From Nitrospirota bacterium (GTDB taxonomy: Bacteria; Nitrospirota; Nitrospiria; 2-01-FULL-66-17): a stretch of DNA of 64,000 nucleotides. Location: the NCBI GenBank assembly GCA_040757335.1, contig JBFLXB010000001.1, positions 248,001-312,000 of the forward strand. The letters are read 5' to 3'. Numbering within the stretch: position 1 is the first letter of the stretch; the number at the start of each line of letters is the position of its first letter. The notes under the pieces are model-generated. The model saw only the letters and a list, made by a program, of their open reading frames with translations. It was not told where the DNA came from and ran no database searches. The translations under genes were made by a program, and so were the position numbers. Below are positions 9,477 to 17,908 of this stretch, piece after piece.

Positions 9477-10340
9477 TTAGTAAATGAGGCGAGCGAGCTT
9501 TTCGCGGTACTCCTCGGCGAGCGGACTTCGCGCGCCGACCACTTCAAAGATCTGGAGCATCATCTTGCGCGGCGCATCGTCCTTGTAGTGGCGGTCCTTC
9601 TTGAGGATGGCCAGATACGCGTCGAGCGCGTCGCGGTAGCGTTGGGCGGCGGCGTACCGAGCCGCGAGTTGAAATCGCGATTCCAGGTCCGCGGGATCGC
9701 GGTTGACCGCGACTTCCAATTCCGCGAGGGATGGACCGGCGCCTCCGACGCTCGCCAGATCGATCCGTGCTTTAAGCGCTACCACGTCGTCGCGAAGCTG
9801 GAGCGGACCCGGCATGCGGTCGTAGGCAGCCGTCGCGTCGGCCCACCGCGCCAAGTGCACCAGCACGCGCAGTTCGCCGACGGCTGCGGCCGCGTGGTGC
9901 GGATCCACGGCCAGGGCTTCACGGTAGGCGTTGAGCGCCTCCTCCCATTGCTTCTCGACCTCCAGCGCCGCTCCTGCGTCGGCCAGACCATCCGCCTTGG
10001 TGGGGACCAACCGTTGGATGAATTGCCGGATGGCCGATTCCGGCAGCGCGCCCACGAATTCATTGACGACCTTTCCCTTCCAGAACGCTTTCACGTTGGG
10101 GATGGTCTGGATGCGGTAGCGCTGGGCCAGGTTCAGATTGCGATCCGTGTCGACCTTGGCGAGCAGCGCCTTGCCCTCGAAGTCCTCGACGACCTCCTCG
10201 AGGATCGGCCCCAGATACCGGCACGGTCCGCACCACTCGGCCCAGAAGTCCACCAACACCGGCACCTGGCGCGAACGCGCAATCACGCGCTCCTCGAACG
10301 TCGCCTCATCCGCGTCAAAGATCCAATCAGTGTCCGTCAT
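9477..10340 (-). CDS. cnoX: Thioredoxin-like chaperedoxin with TPR tail (CnoX/YbbN family)
   Basis: 287-residue cytoplasmic protein with an N-terminal thioredoxin fold (residues 1 to about 115), active-site motif WCGPC with Cys37 and Cys40, followed by helical tetratricopeptide-like repeats typical of YbbN. E. coli CnoX protects substrates from over-oxidation and hands them to GroEL or DnaK. That enzyme has an SxxC motif, whereas this one keeps both cysteines and may also act as a reductase, as in several other bacterial CnoX proteins. A repeat element begins directly after the stop. Confidence 0.87.
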   Translation of the reverse strand: MTDTDWIFDADEATFEERVIARSRQVPVLVDFWAEWCGPCRYLGPILEEVVEDFEGKALLAKVDTDRNLNLAQRYRIQTIPNVKAFWKGKVVNEFVGALPESAIRQFIQRLVPTKADGLADAGAALEVEKQWEEALNAYREALAVDPHHAAAAVGELRVLVHLARWADATAAYDRMPGPLQLRDDVVALKARIDLASVGGAGPSLAELEVAVNRDPADLESRFQLAARYAAAQRYRDALDAYLAILKKDRHYKDDAPRKMMLQIFEVVGARSPLAEEYREKLARLIY

Positions 10341-10416
10341 AAGGGCAGCAGTCTAAATCAACTTAGTGATGAGCGGCAAGGAGGAAATCCGAAGTAACGC
10401 AGTTCCCGCGAAAGCG

Positions 10417-10647
10417 GAGGCTGGTGAGGAACGCGTCAGACGCCCCCTCGGGGACTTCCGGCATTTCGATTGCTGAAGGTGGGTCGCAAGGCGGAGCGAG
10501 CGCCCGCACCGCAGCGTACTGGGTCGTACGTGAGGCGAGTGGCGCCACGAAGAAGTGGCGCCAAGCCACGAGCGCCGCCGAGACGGTGAGGCGGCCGTGA
10601 TACCTTGAGAGCGACAACGCCGCGGATGACCGTTCATCGCCAGCCTC
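10417..10647. repeat. Inverted-repeat element, type B, long composite copy
   Basis: About 231 bp with ends GAGGCTGGTGAGGAACG and, in complement, GAGGCTGGCGATGAACG. Inside is the family core plus an extra palindromic block around GTGGCGCCACGAAGAAGTGG that recurs only in the copy at 46.3 kb. The right end overlaps the copA stop codon by one base. Confidence 0.8.
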
Positions 10648-13013
10648 TACAAAGGGGAACGGCGCAGGCGTAAGGAGTTGGCAATCACCGACACCGAACT
10701 AAAACTCATCGCCGCACTCGCCCAAATCGGGCTGATCAGCACGCCGACAAAGGGGTAGAGCAATCCCGCCGCCACGGGGACGCCCACCGTGTTGTACACG
10801 AACGCAAAGAACAGGTTCTGTCGGATCGTACGCATGGTGGCGCGGCTCAGATGGCGCGCTCGCGCGATGGCCCGCAGATCGCCTTTGACCAGCGTGACGC
10901 CGGCACTCTGCATCGCCACGTCGGTTCCAGCGCCCATCGCGATCCCCACGTGCGCCTGCGCCAGGGCCGGGGCGTCGTTGACGCCGTCTCCGGCCATGGC
11001 CACGATCCGGCCCTCGGCCTGAAGCGCTTTGACGATGTCCAACTTGTGCTCCGGAAGGACCTCCCACCGGACGTCGTCGAGGCCCAAGCGAGCGGCAACC
11101 GCCTGCGCCGTGACCCGCGAATCACCCGTGACCATCACGAGACGCAACCCTTCGCGCCGCAACTGCTGGATGGCTTCGGGCGTGGTGGATTTGATCGGGT
11201 CGGCGACCGCGAACAGGCCCGCGGGCTTGCCGTCCACGCCGAGCCAGACCACGGTGTCCCCGTCACGGCGCCGAGCCTCGGCCCGCGGCAAGAGTTCACT
11301 CAACGCGATGCCTTGCGAGTCCATGTACGCCTGGGTTCCGAGCACGACGCGTTTCCCGTCCACCGTTCCCATCACCCCGCGGCCGGTCGCGGACGCGAAT
11401 CCGTCCACTTTGGAGAGCCGAAGTCCTTTCGCTGCCGCGCCCGCCACGATCGCCGCGGCCAGCGGGTGTTCGCTCGCCTGTTCCAAGCTGGCCGCGATTC
11501 GCAGGATGTCGTCGGCGCCGAAGCCCGGCCCCGCGTCAACGTCCGTCAGTTTGGCTTTTCCTTCGGTCAACGTCCCGGTCTTGTCCACGAGGAGCGTGTC
11601 CACGCGTTCGAGCGTTTCCAAGGCTTCGGCGTTTTTGATCAGGATCCCGGCCTCCGCTCCGCGACCGACCCCCACCATCACGGCCATGGGCGTGGCGAGC
11701 CCTAAGGCACAGGGACACGCGATGATCAACACGGCCACGGCATTGACAAGGGCCAGCGCGAGCCGCGGCTCAGGGCCCCACACCGCCCACGCGAGGAAGG
11801 CCAAGACGGCGACCACCACCACCGCGGGGACGAAGTACGCGGCGACCGTGTCGGCGAGGCGTTGAATCGGCGCGCGGCTGCGCTGTGCCTCGCTGACCAT
11901 GCGGACAATCTGGGCGAGCAGTGTCTCCGTGCCGACTCGTTCCGCCCGCATGATCAGGGTTCCGGTCCCGTTGATGGTGCCGCCGATCACGCGGTCGTCT
12001 GCGTGTTTCTCCACCGGGATGGGCTCGCCCGAGATCATGGACTCGTCGACGGACGTGTATCCCTCGATCACGACGCCGTCCACCGGAATCTTTTCGCCGG
12101 GACGGACGCGCAGAAGGTCGTCGCGCTGCACGTGTTCGATCGGGATGCCTTGTTCGCGCCCGTCGCGTACGAGGCGCGCGGTCTTGGGCGCGAGGCCCAG
12201 CAGCGCCCGGATCGCCGCGCCGGTGCGGCCGCGCGCGCGAAGCTCCAGCACCTGCCCGAGCAGCACCAGGGCCGTGATCACCACCGCGGTGTCGAAGTAA
12301 GGCTCGACCGCGTCGTGTATTCGAAATCCCTGGGGGAAGAATCCAGGCGCGATGGTGGCGGCCACACTGTACGCATAGGCGGCGCCCACGCCCACCGCGA
12401 TCAGCGTGAACATATTGAGGTTGAGGGTGATGATCGATCTCCAGCCTCGCTCGAAAAACGGCCACCCCGCCCAGAGCACCACGGGTGTGGCCAGGACCAG
12501 TTGAATCCAGTTCGACGCGGTCATCGGGAACAGGTCGCGCACGGCAGGACCCATCACCAGGTCGGCCATGGCCAAGACGAACACCGGGAAGCCAACGACC
12601 ACACCGACCGAGAACCGGCGCGTCATGTCCACGAGTTCGGGATTTGGGCCTTCCTCGACCTGCGCGATCCGCGGCTCGAGCGCCATCCCGCACTTGGGAC
12701 ACGGCCCGGGCCGGTCGCTGATAACCTCCGGGTCCATCGGGCAGATGTATTCGACCTTCGCGCCGGGGGGCGCGACCGGCGGTGGGGCAGGTGCAGGGTG
12801 ATGACGCGCGGGCGGCGGGCCGATGGTTACCAGCTGCGGTTGCTCCTGCGGCGCGAGATACCGAGCCGGGTCAGCCTTGAACCGCTCGCGGCAGCCGGGG
12901 TTGCAGAAATAGTACGTCGTGCCCGCGTGGACGTGCGTCCCGCCGCGCGGGTTGGCCGTGTCCACAGTCATGCCACAGACCGGGTCGATGGCGGTTGTCG
13001 GAGATGCGGTCAT
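10647..13013 (-). CDS. copA: Copper-translocating P-type ATPase with YHS and heavy-metal-binding N-terminal domains
   Basis: 788-residue P1B-type ATPase. Residues about 9-55 form a YHS domain (DPVCGM then FCNPGC). Residues about 88-114 are a short heavy-metal-binding domain (YICPMDPEV then [10 protein letters not shown]). No classic GMTCxxC HMA domain is present. The pump core has the A-domain SGEPIPVEK motif, intramembrane CPC at 433-435, the phosphorylated Asp477 in DKTGTLTEG, and [13 protein letters not shown]. The CPC site and architecture match Cu(+) export ATPases. The ATG at 13013 lacks a strong ribosome site. Copper export fits the multicopper oxidase encoded at 36 kb, although the two are not linked. 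Confidence 0.93.
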   Translation of the reverse strand: MTASPTTAIDPVCGMTVDTANPRGGTHVHAGTTYYFCNPGCRERFKADPARYLAPQEQPQLVTIGPPPARHHPAPAPPPVAPPGAKVEYICPMDPEVISDRPGPCPKCGMALEPRIAQVEEGPNPELVDMTRRFSVGVVVGFPVFVLAMADLVMGPAVRDLFPMTASNWIQLVLATPVVLWAGWPFFERGWRSIITLNLNMFTLIAVGVGAAYAYSVAATIAPGFFPQGFRIHDAVEPYFDTAVVITALVLLGQVLELRARGRTGAAIRALLGLAPKTARLVRDGREQGIPIEHVQRDDLLRVRPGEKIPVDGVVIEGYTSVDESMISGEPIPVEKHADDRVIGGTINGTGTLIMRAERVGTETLLAQIVRMVSEAQRSRAPIQRLADTVAAYFVPAVVVVAVLAFLAWAVWGPEPRLALALVNAVAVLIIACPCALGLATPMAVMVGVGRGAEAGILIKNAEALETLERVDTLLVDKTGTLTEGKAKLTDVDAGPGFGADDILRIAASLEQASEHPLAAAIVAGAAAKGLRLSKVDGFASATGRGVMGTVDGKRVVLGTQAYMDSQGIALSELLPRAEARRRDGDTVVWLGVDGKPAGLFAVADPIKSTTPEAIQQLRREGLRLVMVTGDSRVTAQAVAARLGLDDVRWEVLPEHKLDIVKALQAEGRIVAMAGDGVNDAPALAQAHVGIAMGAGTDVAMQSAGVTLVKGDLRAIARARHLSRATMRTIRQNLFFAFVYNTVGVPVAAGLLYPFVGVLISPIWASAAMSFSSVSVIANSLRLRRSPL

Positions 13014-13088
13014 TTCATTTCAATTCAATCAAAAATGGATTCGGTCGCAGCCTATCGCATCGACCCTCCCTAATCAAGCCGATGGGGT

Positions 13089-13118
13089 TTGCCTGGCACG
13101 CGGACCCGGTCTTGTAAT
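13089..13118 (+). promoter_or_regulatory. Candidate sigma70 promoter for the DUF3386-like gene
   Basis: TTGCCT at 13089-13094 and TGTAAT at 13113-13118 are separated by 18 bp, about 50 bp before the start at 13171, within the divergent gap after copA. This is only a motif match. Confidence 0.35.
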
Positions 13119-13170
13119 TTTTCGCGCAACTCGCTAGGCTCCCCCTGATCACTCACACCGAGGGGACGCC

Positions 13171-13845
13171 ATGAAGGCCTACCAACACACCTCCGAACCC
13201 GTCACCATAGCCGATGACCCCAAGGCGCGCGAGCTGCTGCGGGGAGCGTTTGAATCCACCTACCGATGGAAGCCCGACTTCAAAGGATTTCGCGCGCGCC
13301 TCTTGGTTCGTGAGGCGGGGAAACAGACCGAGGGTGACGTCCTGGTGGAGCTGCCGGAAACGGTCAAGGTCTCGTTGTCGGATGCCGACGCGCAGAAATG
13401 GGCCGAGGGACAGATCGGGATGATGGCCGTGCACCGCGGGCATCGGACGTTCGAGCAGTCGGACGGGCGACACACGCTCGGCGTCGGCGAGGATGACGGG
13501 CACCCGCTGGGCCGGCTGCTCCTGATCCACGGCGACGGGATGAACTCCCGCTACCGAATCCTCGGCAAACACATTCGCCAGATCAATCGCAGCATGGGGC
13601 CGGTGCGGTTCACCATCAACGTGGAAGACGCCATGACCACGACGGACGGCCGGCACCTCACCACGCGCTACACCGTGTATTACTTCAATCCGCAGGACAG
13701 CTCGATCAAACAGGTGGACAGCATCTCCGACGATCACGCCGTGGTGAACGGCGTGTATTTGCCGGGCACGCGCCGCGTGATCAGCACGGAGAACGGCGAG
13801 GTCCGCGTGCGGGTCATGGAATTTCGGGAACATCAACTGCTGTAA
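13171..13845 (+). CDS. DUF3386-like conserved protein
   Basis: 224-residue protein resembling the DUF3386 family known mainly from cyanobacteria: the N-terminal pattern ARELLRGAFESTYRW, a following GF-x-A beta strand, and alternating beta strands through the rest. There is no signal peptide or membrane segment. The ATG follows GAGGGGACGCC. Function is unknown in the family. It is transcribed away from copA, and a CCCCCC/GGGGGG hairpin follows about 20 bp after the stop. Confidence 0.68.
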   Translation: MKAYQHTSEPVTIADDPKARELLRGAFESTYRWKPDFKGFRARLLVREAGKQTEGDVLVELPETVKVSLSDADAQKWAEGQIGMMAVHRGHRTFEQSDGRHTLGVGEDDGHPLGRLLLIHGDGMNSRYRILGKHIRQINRSMGPVRFTINVEDAMTTTDGRHLTTRYTVYYFNPQDSSIKQVDSISDDHAVVNGVYLPGTRRVISTENGEVRVRVMEFREHQLL

Positions 13846-13856
13846 GAATAACCCAA

Positions 13857-13893
13857 TCCCCCCTTGCCCCCCTTTTTCAAAGGGGGGTAAGGA
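13857..13893. repeat. C6/G6 palindromic repeat, copy 1 (possible terminator)
   Basis: A hairpin with a 9-bp perfect stem: CCCCCCTTT at 13867-13875, a 3-base loop, and AAAGGGGGG at 13879-13887, flanked by AATCCCCCC on the left. A second copy lies at 18811. The downstream arm is followed by TAAGG rather than a T-run. Confidence 0.7.
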
Positions 13894-13922
13894 CTTCCTG
13901 CGATGAAAGGAGGCAAGCAAGC

Positions 13923-14195
13923 ATGCGTTGTCCGAAGTGTGATTGGACCACGGTGTCATTCGAACTCGAATCTCGGCAATGGCGGTGTAAACGCTGCCAC
14001 GCGACCTTTACCGACGACGGAGGCCGCTCATGGTTGGGCGCGGTTGAACCGCCGTCGCGTCCACCGCGCACGCCGCACCCGAAAAGTCCGATGAAATCAG
14101 CTCGTGGTGGACGCGCCAAAGGCGGCGCCAGGGGAACCGCCAAGAGGAAGTCGCCGTCTGGGGCGAAGAAGGCGGCCGCACGAAAACGTCGATGA
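13923..14195 (+). CDS. Small zinc-ribbon protein with lysine/arginine-rich tail
   Basis: 90 residues. Two CxxC pairs (CPKC at 3-6, CKRC at 22-25) form a probable zinc ribbon. The C-terminal half is rich in Lys, Arg, Ala and Pro, resembling histone-H1-like tails, so nucleic-acid binding is plausible. The start is supported by AAAGGAGG upstream. The stop overlaps the next start (ATGA), which indicates a real, co-translated gene. Specific function is unknown. Confidence 0.72.
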   Translation: MRCPKCDWTTVSFELESRQWRCKRCHATFTDDGGRSWLGAVEPPSRPPRTPHPKSPMKSARGGRAKGGARGTAKRKSPSGAKKAAARKRR

Positions 14196-14542
14196 ACGCC
14201 GTCACCATCTACCACAACCCCCGGTGCAGCACCTCTCGTAAGACGCTGGAATTGATCCGCGCCAAAGGCATCGAGCCGACGATTGTGGAATACCTCAAGA
14301 CCCCGCCATCTTCCACAGAGATCGACCGCATCCTCTCGCTGCTCAAGATGGAGCCTCGCGATCTGATGCGAAAGAAGGAGGACGAATACAGGACCTTGAA
14401 GTTGGACCGTCAGGACCTGACGCGTAAGGACTTGATCAAAGCGATGGTCGACCACCCGATCCTGATCGAGCGGCCGATCGTTCTGTCCAAAGGCAAGGCC
14501 GCGTTGGGTCGCCCGCCGGAGAACGTCTCCGCCATCCTCTGA
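14192..14542 (+). CDS. arsC: Arsenate reductase-family protein (glutaredoxin-coupled ArsC/YfgD type)
   Basis: 116-residue ArsC-fold protein with the motif YHNPRCSTSRKTL; the catalytic Cys is residue 12. The length and the late RPIVLSKGKAALGRPPENV block match the glutaredoxin-dependent arsenate reductase family. No ars regulator or efflux gene is nearby, so a role in arsenate resistance is inferred from the family only, and a general redox function is possible. Starts by ATGA overlap with the zinc-ribbon gene. Confidence 0.85.
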   Translation: MNAVTIYHNPRCSTSRKTLELIRAKGIEPTIVEYLKTPPSSTEIDRILSLLKMEPRDLMRKKEDEYRTLKLDRQDLTRKDLIKAMVDHPILIERPIVLSKGKAALGRPPENVSAIL

Positions 14543-14548
14543 AACACC

Positions 14549-14573
14549 AGGGGCGTCCAATCTGGACGCCCCT
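14549..14573. terminator. Hairpin between convergent genes (bidirectional terminator candidate)
   Basis: Perfect 11-bp stem, AGGGGCGTCCA at 14549-14559 and its complement at 14563-14573, with a 3-base loop, 6 bp after the arsC stop. It lacks a T-run on the + strand but sits between convergent genes. Confidence 0.6.
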
Positions 14574-14602
14574 GCGCCATGTCTGAGATCGGTCTCTTGG
14601 TT

Positions 14603-15088
14603 TTACTGAAACAGGCCTGGTCCGTGTGTCGACGAGGCCATGAAGAATAGCATCGGAATCGAGAGCATCACGTTCACACGCGACGCGAGGAAGGCTTTCC
14701 TCGCCGCCGCGGTTTTTTCTTCGGGCTTGGCCGGAACCATCCCCAGGACGATTTTCTGATTTCGCCAGATGATGGCCCAGACATTGATCAACATGATTGT
14801 GCCCAGCCAGGCGCCCATACCAATAATCGCGTTCGACTCCTGCAACATGAACGCACTTCCGAAGCGAGGACCGAGCAACCCCGCGCCGAAAATCCACGTG
14901 GCGAGGGCAGCCCAGCGAAACCACAGCAGTGCGTTGGGCACGAGGTGTTTGAACGCTTCGGCTTTGGCTTCCGCGGACACGGCCTTCAGATACGGACCCT
15001 GAATCGCATTGAAGTAGTACAACAACCCGATCCAGGTGATACCGGCCAGAAAGTGGCCCCAACGGAACATGATCGAGATCCCTTGCAT
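14603..15088 (-). CDS. Membrane protein of the urate oxidase N-terminal (PuuD-like) family
   Basis: 161-residue protein with about four transmembrane segments: FRWGHFLAGITWIGLLYYFN near the N terminus, an ALLWFRWAALATWIFGAGLL helix, a central helix ending at IWRNQK, and a C-terminal SIPMLFFMASS helix. This matches the membrane domain found at the N terminus of PuuD-type urate hydroxylases, here without the cytochrome c domain. Conserved His and aromatic residues suggest a haem or redox role, but this is unproven. The ATG at 15088 follows GAGAGGGGGG. A 30-codon gene lies 17 bp upstream. Confidence 0.7.
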   Translation of the reverse strand: MQGISIMFRWGHFLAGITWIGLLYYFNAIQGPYLKAVSAEAKAEAFKHLVPNALLWFRWAALATWIFGAGLLGPRFGSAFMLQESNAIIGMGAWLGTIMLINVWAIIWRNQKIVLGMVPAKPEEKTAAARKAFLASRVNVMLSIPMLFFMASSTHGPGLFQ

Positions 15089-15105
15089 GTCGGCGCCCCC
15101 CTCTC

Positions 15106-15198
15106 TTAGACCAACGCTTTGACGACGAAATACAACACCAACGTCAAGACAAACCCGAGGCCGATCGTCGCCGGCAGCGAATCTAACGGATTCGACAT
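15106..15198 (-). CDS. 30-residue single-span membrane peptide
   Basis: ATG at 15198 preceded by AGGAGGG at optimal distance, 30 codons, TAA stop. After MSNPLDSLPATIG comes a hydrophobic stretch of about 14 residues ending in VVKALV, i.e. one membrane helix with a short tail. The next gene, the PuuD-like membrane protein, starts 17 bp later, so they are probably co-transcribed. Size and layout resemble small accessory subunits of membrane redox complexes (compare CydX or CcoQ); this is an analogy, not homology. Confidence 0.66.
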   Translation of the reverse strand: MSNPLDSLPATIGLGFVLTLVLYFVVKALV

Positions 15199-15365
15199 GG
15201 CATCCCTCCTGTGAATATCGTGTATGACGCGAAGATTCTACTCGCGTCCATCGTGGATCAATCGCCGGTATCATAGTCAGCCGGATGGCGGGTGTCAACG
15301 GCGCCGTCCATCGGCCGCGTCGTTCGCTGCGATGCGTCCGATGCTGTGCGGCAACGGGATATGAT

Positions 15366-16400
15366 ATGCTCTTCGCGCTACAGACCTTTTTTCGACGGCG
15401 TACGCAACGCATCGTGACCTCAGGCACCAGTGACCAGGCGCCGACCGCCGGCCCTTCCGTCAAACACGACGAAGCTGACGTGCGTCCCGAGGGGCTGGCG
15501 ACGCGTGCGGCGTGGGCCATCCTGCGAGCCGTCCAAGCCGTGGTCGCGGCGGTGCCGCTGCGCGCCGCACTGTGGATGGGGCGCCGGCTGGGGGATGCGG
15601 CGTATTTTGTGGTGTACCCGCGCACGAAGGTCGCCCTCGAACAACTGGCGTGGGCCATGCCGGAGTTGTCTACCTCGCGGCGACGTGCGGCCATCCGTGA
15701 AATGTACCGGCAGTTCGGTCAAGGTGCGGTGGAGTTCTTTCGGCTCCCGCGGATGGTGGCGCGTGGCGAGTTGGATCGGATCGTCACCGTGGAGGGCGAG
15801 CACATCGTCCGAGACGCCTTCGCGCAAGGCAAAGGCCTGCTGATTCTCACCGCGCATTACGGCAATTTCGAGTTGCTCGCGACCTTCTTCGCCGCGCGGG
15901 GGTATCAGGTCAATCTGGTGACCAGAAAACTCCGTAACGGCGTCCTCGACCGATTCTGGGCTGAGCAGCGTCGGCGGCTCAAGATTCGCGCGATTTTCAA
16001 GGACCAGTCGCTCAAAGAAGTGATTGCCCGGTTGCGGCGAAACGAAGCCATGGGGTATGTGTTGGATCAGAACATGGGCCCTGGGCAAGGCGTCTTTGTT
16101 GAGTTCTTCGGACGCCCGGCCTGCACGCTCGGGGTCGTCGCGGTCTTGGCTAAACGGTTCGGGAGTCCGGTGGTGCCGGTGTTCATCTCGCGGGATCCCG
16201 GCGACCCCACGCACCATCACATCGTGTTCGAGCCCCCGCTGGCCTTCGAGAGCCGTAGCGGCGGCGAGACGGAGGGAACCGCTGACGCGGATTTCTTGGA
16301 AAACACGCAACGGTATACCGCGGTGATCGAGCGTCGCGTCCGCGAGCGGCCCGACCATTGGATCTGGATTCACAAGCGCTGGAAGACGCGGCCGCGGTAA
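15366..16400 (+). CDS. Lysophospholipid/lipid A acyltransferase-family protein (LpxL/HtrB type)
   Basis: About 344 residues of the LPLAT superfamily. The catalytic H-x4-E/D motif appears as HYGNFE in LILTAHYGNFELL. The downstream MGYVLDQNMGPGQGVFVEFFGRPA block is typical of LpxL-like acyltransferases, and the end WIWIHKRWKTRP is the classical C-terminal motif. It should transfer an acyl chain to a lipid A or related membrane precursor at the inner membrane. The start is uncertain: ATG 15366 is used, and ATG 15285 or a GTG near 15414 are alternatives. The stop is directly followed by the next ATG. Confidence 0.88.
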   Translation: MLFALQTFFRRRTQRIVTSGTSDQAPTAGPSVKHDEADVRPEGLATRAAWAILRAVQAVVAAVPLRAALWMGRRLGDAAYFVVYPRTKVALEQLAWAMPELSTSRRRAAIREMYRQFGQGAVEFFRLPRMVARGELDRIVTVEGEHIVRDAFAQGKGLLILTAHYGNFELLATFFAARGYQVNLVTRKLRNGVLDRFWAEQRRRLKIRAIFKDQSLKEVIARLRRNEAMGYVLDQNMGPGQGVFVEFFGRPACTLGVVAVLAKRFGSPVVPVFISRDPGDPTHHHIVFEPPLAFESRSGGETEGTADADFLENTQRYTAVIERRVRERPDHWIWIHKRWKTRPR

Positions 16401-17459
16401 ATGAGTCGGTCACTCATCCCTAAGCACGGCGGATATCGCAAGCTTAAGAGCTTTCAAGTGGCGCAACTCACTTACGACGTGACGGTGCGGTTTTGTGGCC
16501 GCTATATCGACCCCCGTAGTCGGACGCGTGATCAGATGGTGCAGGCGGCGCGGTCAGGGGTGCAAAATATCGCCGAAGGGAGCCAAGCCAGCGGCACTTC
16601 GAAAAAGATGGAACTCAAACTGACCAACGTGGCGCGGGCCAGCCTCGAGGAACTGCGGTTGGACTACGAGGATTTTCTGCGTCAGCGCAGACTGGCGATC
16701 TGGGAACGGAAGGACCCGCGCCGGAAGGCTTTGATTGACCGGCGGCCGGACACGGCCGACGCTGTGGCGCAGTGGGCCAAGGAGATTCACGAGAAAGGTG
16801 GACGACGTGGACAGCGTGGACTGAGTGGACACGATCCCCTGTCCATGTCGTCCATCACGTCCACCTATTCTGAAATCGCAGCCAATGCGGCGTTGACGCT
16901 CATTGCCGTGGCCACGGCGCTCTTGGATCGCCAGATCGCGGCGCAAGCCCGGACCTTCGAAGCCGAAGGCGGATTCACGGAGCGCCTCTACCGGACTCGC
17001 TCTGCTAGAAGGAACGGCCCGTCACGTTCGGCCCGTTCCTCCTTGCATTGCCCGGCGGTCTTATGGCACCATTCCGAGCGTCAGTCGTGGCCTTGCCGCA
17101 CGCAGAAGGAGCCCGTCGTGATTCAGGTGGCGCGTCGCTTTGTCGGAACGGTCCATTTCTTCCAGGGACCGAACAAGAGTAATCCCATCGCATTGTACGC
17201 CCGCAAACAGGGGGCGGATGTCGTGATCGGGGCCGTGGTTGAGCCGTGGAACGCGATTTCCGGGAGCGGTCCGACGATCAACAAAGCGGCGGGCAATTTC
17301 GAAGTCAACTGGAAGGCGCAGCCGATTCCCGCGGAGCAGTACTCAGGGCCGCACTGGGAAGAGGGGATCAAAGCCGAGAAGCCCGCGCCGCCTCCCAAGC
17401 CCGCAGCACCGGCTCCCGCACCGACTACGGTTCCGGTTACGGAGCCGCCGACGCCTTAG
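16401..17459 (+). CDS. Four-helix-bundle (IVP-like) protein with in-frame read-through into a second protein
   Basis: Residues 1 to about 200 match the four-helix-bundle family related to 23S rRNA intervening-sequence proteins: YRKLKSFQVAQLTYDVTVRF, QMVQAARSGVQNIAEGSQASGTSKKMELKLTNVARASLEEL, and the suffix domain ending EGGFTERLYRTR. Such proteins normally stop shortly after this point. Here the frame stays open through a hairpin at 17010-17040 and about 40 low-complexity residues into an unrelated-looking segment that has its own ribosome site. The long frame may be a lost-stop fusion, or translation may end differently. Function of the family is unknown. Confidence 0.7.
   Translation: MSRSLIPKHGGYRKLKSFQVAQLTYDVTVRFCGRYIDPRSRTRDQMVQAARSGVQNIAEGSQASGTSKKMELKLTNVARASLEELRLDYEDFLRQRRLAIWERKDPRRKALIDRRPDTADAVAQWAKEIHEKGGRRGQRGLSGHDPLSMSSITSTYSEIAANAALTLIAVATALLDRQIAAQARTFEAEGGFTERLYRTRSARRNGPSRSARSSLHCPAVLWHHSERQSWPCRTQKEPVVIQVARRFVGTVHFFQGPNKSNPIALYARKQGADVVIGAVVEPWNAISGSGPTINKAAGNFEVNWKAQPIPAEQYSGPHWEEGIKAEKPAPPPKPAAPAPAPTTVPVTEPPTP
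17010..17040. terminator. Hairpin inside the open frame between the two protein segments
   Basis: AGGAACGG (17010-17017) pairs with CCGTTCCT (17033-17040), with three further base pairs after one mismatch. It lies just where the four-helix-bundle homology ends, which suggests an old terminator between two genes now joined in frame. No T-run follows. Confidence 0.4.
17118..17459 (+). CDS. Hypothetical protein with proline/alanine-rich C terminus (alternative internal start)
   Basis: GTG at 17118 is preceded by AGAAGGAG at good spacing and would give a 113-residue protein: about 80 ordinary residues (VARRFVGTVHFF, IALYARKQGADVVIGAVVEPW) and a tail alternating Pro, Ala and Lys. It is in frame with the upstream four-helix-bundle gene. 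I read it as an independent gene that has been fused by loss of the upstream stop; no family recognised. Confidence 0.55.
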   Translation: MIQVARRFVGTVHFFQGPNKSNPIALYARKQGADVVIGAVVEPWNAISGSGPTINKAAGNFEVNWKAQPIPAEQYSGPHWEEGIKAEKPAPPPKPAAPAPAPTTVPVTEPPTP

Positions 17460-17494
17460 CATCTCAGACTGTCGAGGAGCTCGATAGCACTTGC

Positions 17495-17614
17495 AGGCTG
17501 CTCAAAACGTTCCAGCTGCCAGGCCGCAGCAAGGAGGAACCCGCAGCGTACTGGTTCGTACGTGAGGAGTTCCGACGAGCGAGAACGCAGCAGCTGGACG
17601 TTTTCAGCAGCCTG
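17495..17614. repeat. Inverted-repeat element, type A, short copy
   Basis: 120 bp with the best-preserved ends in the window: CAGGCTGCTCAAAACGTTCC on the left and, in complement, CAGGCTGCTGAAAACGTCC on the right, extending to CAGCTG on both sides (about 24 bp). The centre has the shared GCGTACTGGTTCGTACGTGAG core. The right end lies 6 bp from the bolA stop codon. Confidence 0.85.
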
Positions 17615-17620
17615 GGGTGT

Positions 17621-17908
17621 TCAGGTCGGCCATTCGCTGGGCGAGTACGCGCGTACGCTCAGGGCATGAATCGCGCTCTGCATTTCTTCCCGCAGGATCT
17701 GAAACACGAGGCGTCGGCGATCCAGGGCGTTGAGCCCCTCAAACTTGGACGAGACCACGTCGACCGCGAAGTGTCCGCCGCCCATCCGCGCTCCCGTGTG
17801 TCCGGCGTGCTTCCAGGATTCGTCTTCAACCGCCACGTGCACCGCATCCAGGTCTTTCAGGAGTTTTTGCTCGATCGTCGTTTTCGTCGTGTGTGATCGC
17901 GTCGTCAT
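17621..17908 (-). CDS. bolA: BolA family protein
   Basis: 95 residues covering a complete BolA domain: the KLLKDLDAVHVAVEDESWKH strand-helix entry, a GGGHFAVDVVSSKFEGLNALDRRRLVFQIL core with the conserved FxGxxxxxRxRxV-type segment, and the closing IHALSVRAYSPSEW motif. BolA proteins work with monothiol glutaredoxins in Fe-S cluster trafficking. The conserved His in the GGGHF segment is a typical cluster ligand position. The ATG at 17908 is used because upstream codons lie outside the domain; no strong ribosome site is seen. Confidence 0.9.
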   Translation of the reverse strand: MTTRSHTTKTTIEQKLLKDLDAVHVAVEDESWKHAGHTGARMGGGHFAVDVVSSKFEGLNALDRRRLVFQILREEMQSAIHALSVRAYSPSEWPT

